From Nitrospirota bacterium (GTDB lineage: Bacteria > Nitrospirota > Nitrospiria > Nitrospirales > Nitrospiraceae): 64,000 nucleotides of DNA. Position numbers and translations under genes: made by a program. Positions within the stretch are counted from its first letter, which is position 1. The number at the start of each line of letters is the position of its first letter. The notes under the pieces were generated by a model. The model saw nothing but the letters and a program-made list of their open reading frames with translations. It ran no database searches and was not told the DNA's origin. Shown here in pieces: positions 63,315 to 64,000 of this stretch. The stretch is from positions 1 through 64,000 of the forward strand of contig JACQEY010000111.1 of the NCBI GenBank assembly GCA_016200355.1. The letters are read 5' to 3'.

Positions 63315-63545
63315 ATGGATATGATGGGACGTGTGGGGCTGATCGAGATTCCAATCTTGATCGCACCAGATCAAAAGGTCTGGATGGATCGCATGATTAA
63401 GGAAGGCAAGATTGCCATTCCTCCGGGCGGGACTCTGGAAAAAGGCTCGCTCTATTCAATGTTTGTCCGCATGCTTCTGCATAACGCGATGGAAGAGCAG
63501 AAGAGGCAGGAGGTGTTGGACGCGGAAGACGAGGACGACGAATAA
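63315..63545 (+). CDS. small acidic-tailed hypothetical protein (76 aa)
   Basis: A 76-residue protein: IPILIAPDQKVWMDRMIKEG, GSLYSMFVRMLLHNAMEEQK and an acidic end (DAEDEDDE). GGAGG lies before the ATG. No family recognised. A hairpin repeat begins directly at its stop codon. Confidence 0.7.
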   Translation: MDMMGRVGLIEIPILIAPDQKVWMDRMIKEGKIAIPPGGTLEKGSLYSMFVRMLLHNAMEEQKRQEVLDAEDEDDE

Positions 63546-63668
63546 GCAGGATGCTGAAAACGGTTCCTTGCGTCGTTCTCACTTCGCTCAAGGCTTCAAC
63601 GTACTCAGAGTACGCCTCAGCCTTTCGCTCGCTGCGGCCTAGCAATGAACTCGTTTTGAGCATCCTGC
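63546..63668. repeat. hairpin repeat element
   Basis: A 123-bp copy. Ends GCAGGATGCTGAAAACG and CGTTTTGAGCATCCTGC are inverted with one mismatch in 17. The core reads TCGCTCAAGGCTTCAA, CGTACT-CAG-AGTACG, CCTCAGCCTTTCGCTCGC. It starts on the base after the TAA of the small acidic gene and is followed head to tail by a second element. Confidence 0.85.
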
Positions 63669-63791
63669 AAGCTGTTGAAAGTACCCGCCAGCGTCGTTCT
63701 CGCCTCGAAAGCATCCTCAACGTAGCCGGGGGCTACGCCTCCGGTGCTTTCATCGGCTGTGGCCTTGCTGGACAGTCGTTTTGAACAGCTT
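63669..63791. repeat. hairpin repeat element, adjacent second copy
   Basis: A 123-bp copy directly after the previous one. Ends AAGCTGTTGAAA and TTTTGAACAGCTT are inverted; the core is CGTAGC-CGGG-GGCTACG flanked by CGTCGTTCTCGCC and GGCTGTGGCCTTGCTGG. The tandem arrangement fills the 326 bp between the small gene and hemL together with a GTGAAGCGT-type motif at 63833-63868. Confidence 0.8.
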
Positions 63792-63871
63792 CCCAGGATT
63801 GCTGCGCTGTATCTGAAACCATCCAAAACTGTATCAAACGAGATACGAACGACGCTTCACGAGCGACACGA

Positions 63872-64000
63872 TTAGAGGCTCTTCATCGCGGAATGTGCCG
63901 CTTTGATTGTGTAGTCGATATCGCGGGTTGAATGAGCGGTCGAAAGGAAGGCGGCTTCGAATTGAGAGGGGGCCAGGTACACCCCCTGTTCCAGCATCGC
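63872..64000 (-). CDS. hemL: glutamate-1-semialdehyde aminotransferase, C-terminal end
   Basis: The last 42 codons, running off the right edge: [20 protein letters not shown] and [16 protein letters not shown]. This is the conserved C-terminus of HemL, which makes 5-aminolevulinate in the C5 haem pathway. The upstream part is outside the window. Confidence 0.9.
   Translation of the reverse strand, partial: AMLEQGVYLAPSQFEAAFLSTAHSTRDIDYTIKAAHSAMKSL

Noticed and set aside
17197-63791. CRISPR array
   Set aside because: The repeated sequences are dispersed single hairpin elements of ~120 bp, not short direct repeats with regular spacers; no cas1/cas2 seen.

Overview
The window reads as a chromosome segment of a Gram-negative, GC-rich bacterium, most probably Nitrospira or a close relative (Nitrospirota). 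This is a recollection-based judgement from gene content and family flavour: outer-membrane and LPS genes (gmhA, rfaE2, SurA-like chaperones), scattered single-domain PilZ proteins, small Nitrospira-type orphan proteins and a large family of hairpin repeats between genes. No rRNA or tRNA gene was seen.

Layout. 0-9 kb: end of a large membrane protein, two alpha/beta hydrolases, ettA, a RmlD-like reductase, a DUF1295 membrane protein, then a minus-strand group of small genes. 9.4-18 kb: a broken tandem pair of TraT-like genes, the tldD-pmbA pair, a frameshifted lipoprotein, a TPR protein, msrA, a TIGR00725-type protein and a lytic transglycosylase. 18-28 kb: PilZ proteins, an aminotransferase, a GspE/PilB ATPase, an inositol-phosphatase-family enzyme, corA, leuD-leuC. 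28-37 kb: an area of gene decay (internally deleted pyridine nucleotide-disulfide oxidoreductase, dead copy of a DUF1653 gene, dead MscS channel) between intact genes (CBS protein, xthA, BaiN-like flavoprotein). 37-45 kb: lemA and two TPM genes, murJ with an in-frame stop, ogt-dtd, an asparaginase-VOC group, mtgA, engB. 45.4-56.3 kb: one long minus-strand run, nfeD-qmcA-gmhA-DHS-like-sprT-(broken dinB)-rfaE2-mfd and two SurA-like peptidyl-prolyl isomerases, combining envelope biogenesis with DNA repair. 56.5-58.5 kb: a lone CARF/Cas02710-type protein, a small inverted-repeat element and ybgC. 63.9 kb: the end of hemL.

The most notable region is 58.5-62.8 kb. Seven small, unrelated, same-strand genes are separated by sites resembling integron attC sites. 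One (61889-61984) has both core boxes and imperfect inverted arms with extrahelical bases. The array ends at a GTTAGGC core site followed by a frameshifted relic of an integron-integrase-type tyrosine recombinase. I read this as a decaying chromosomal integron with the integrase pointing in the same direction as the cassettes.

A second genome-wide signal is a family of ~110-185 bp intergenic elements with terminal inverted repeats and a central hairpin whose stem changes by compensating substitutions from copy to copy. A third is the number of broken or shortened genes (TraT pair, lipoprotein, oxidoreductase, DUF1653, MscS, murJ, dinB, CPCC, integrase). Either the lineage is losing genes here or part of the sequence carries assembly indels; raw reads would decide.
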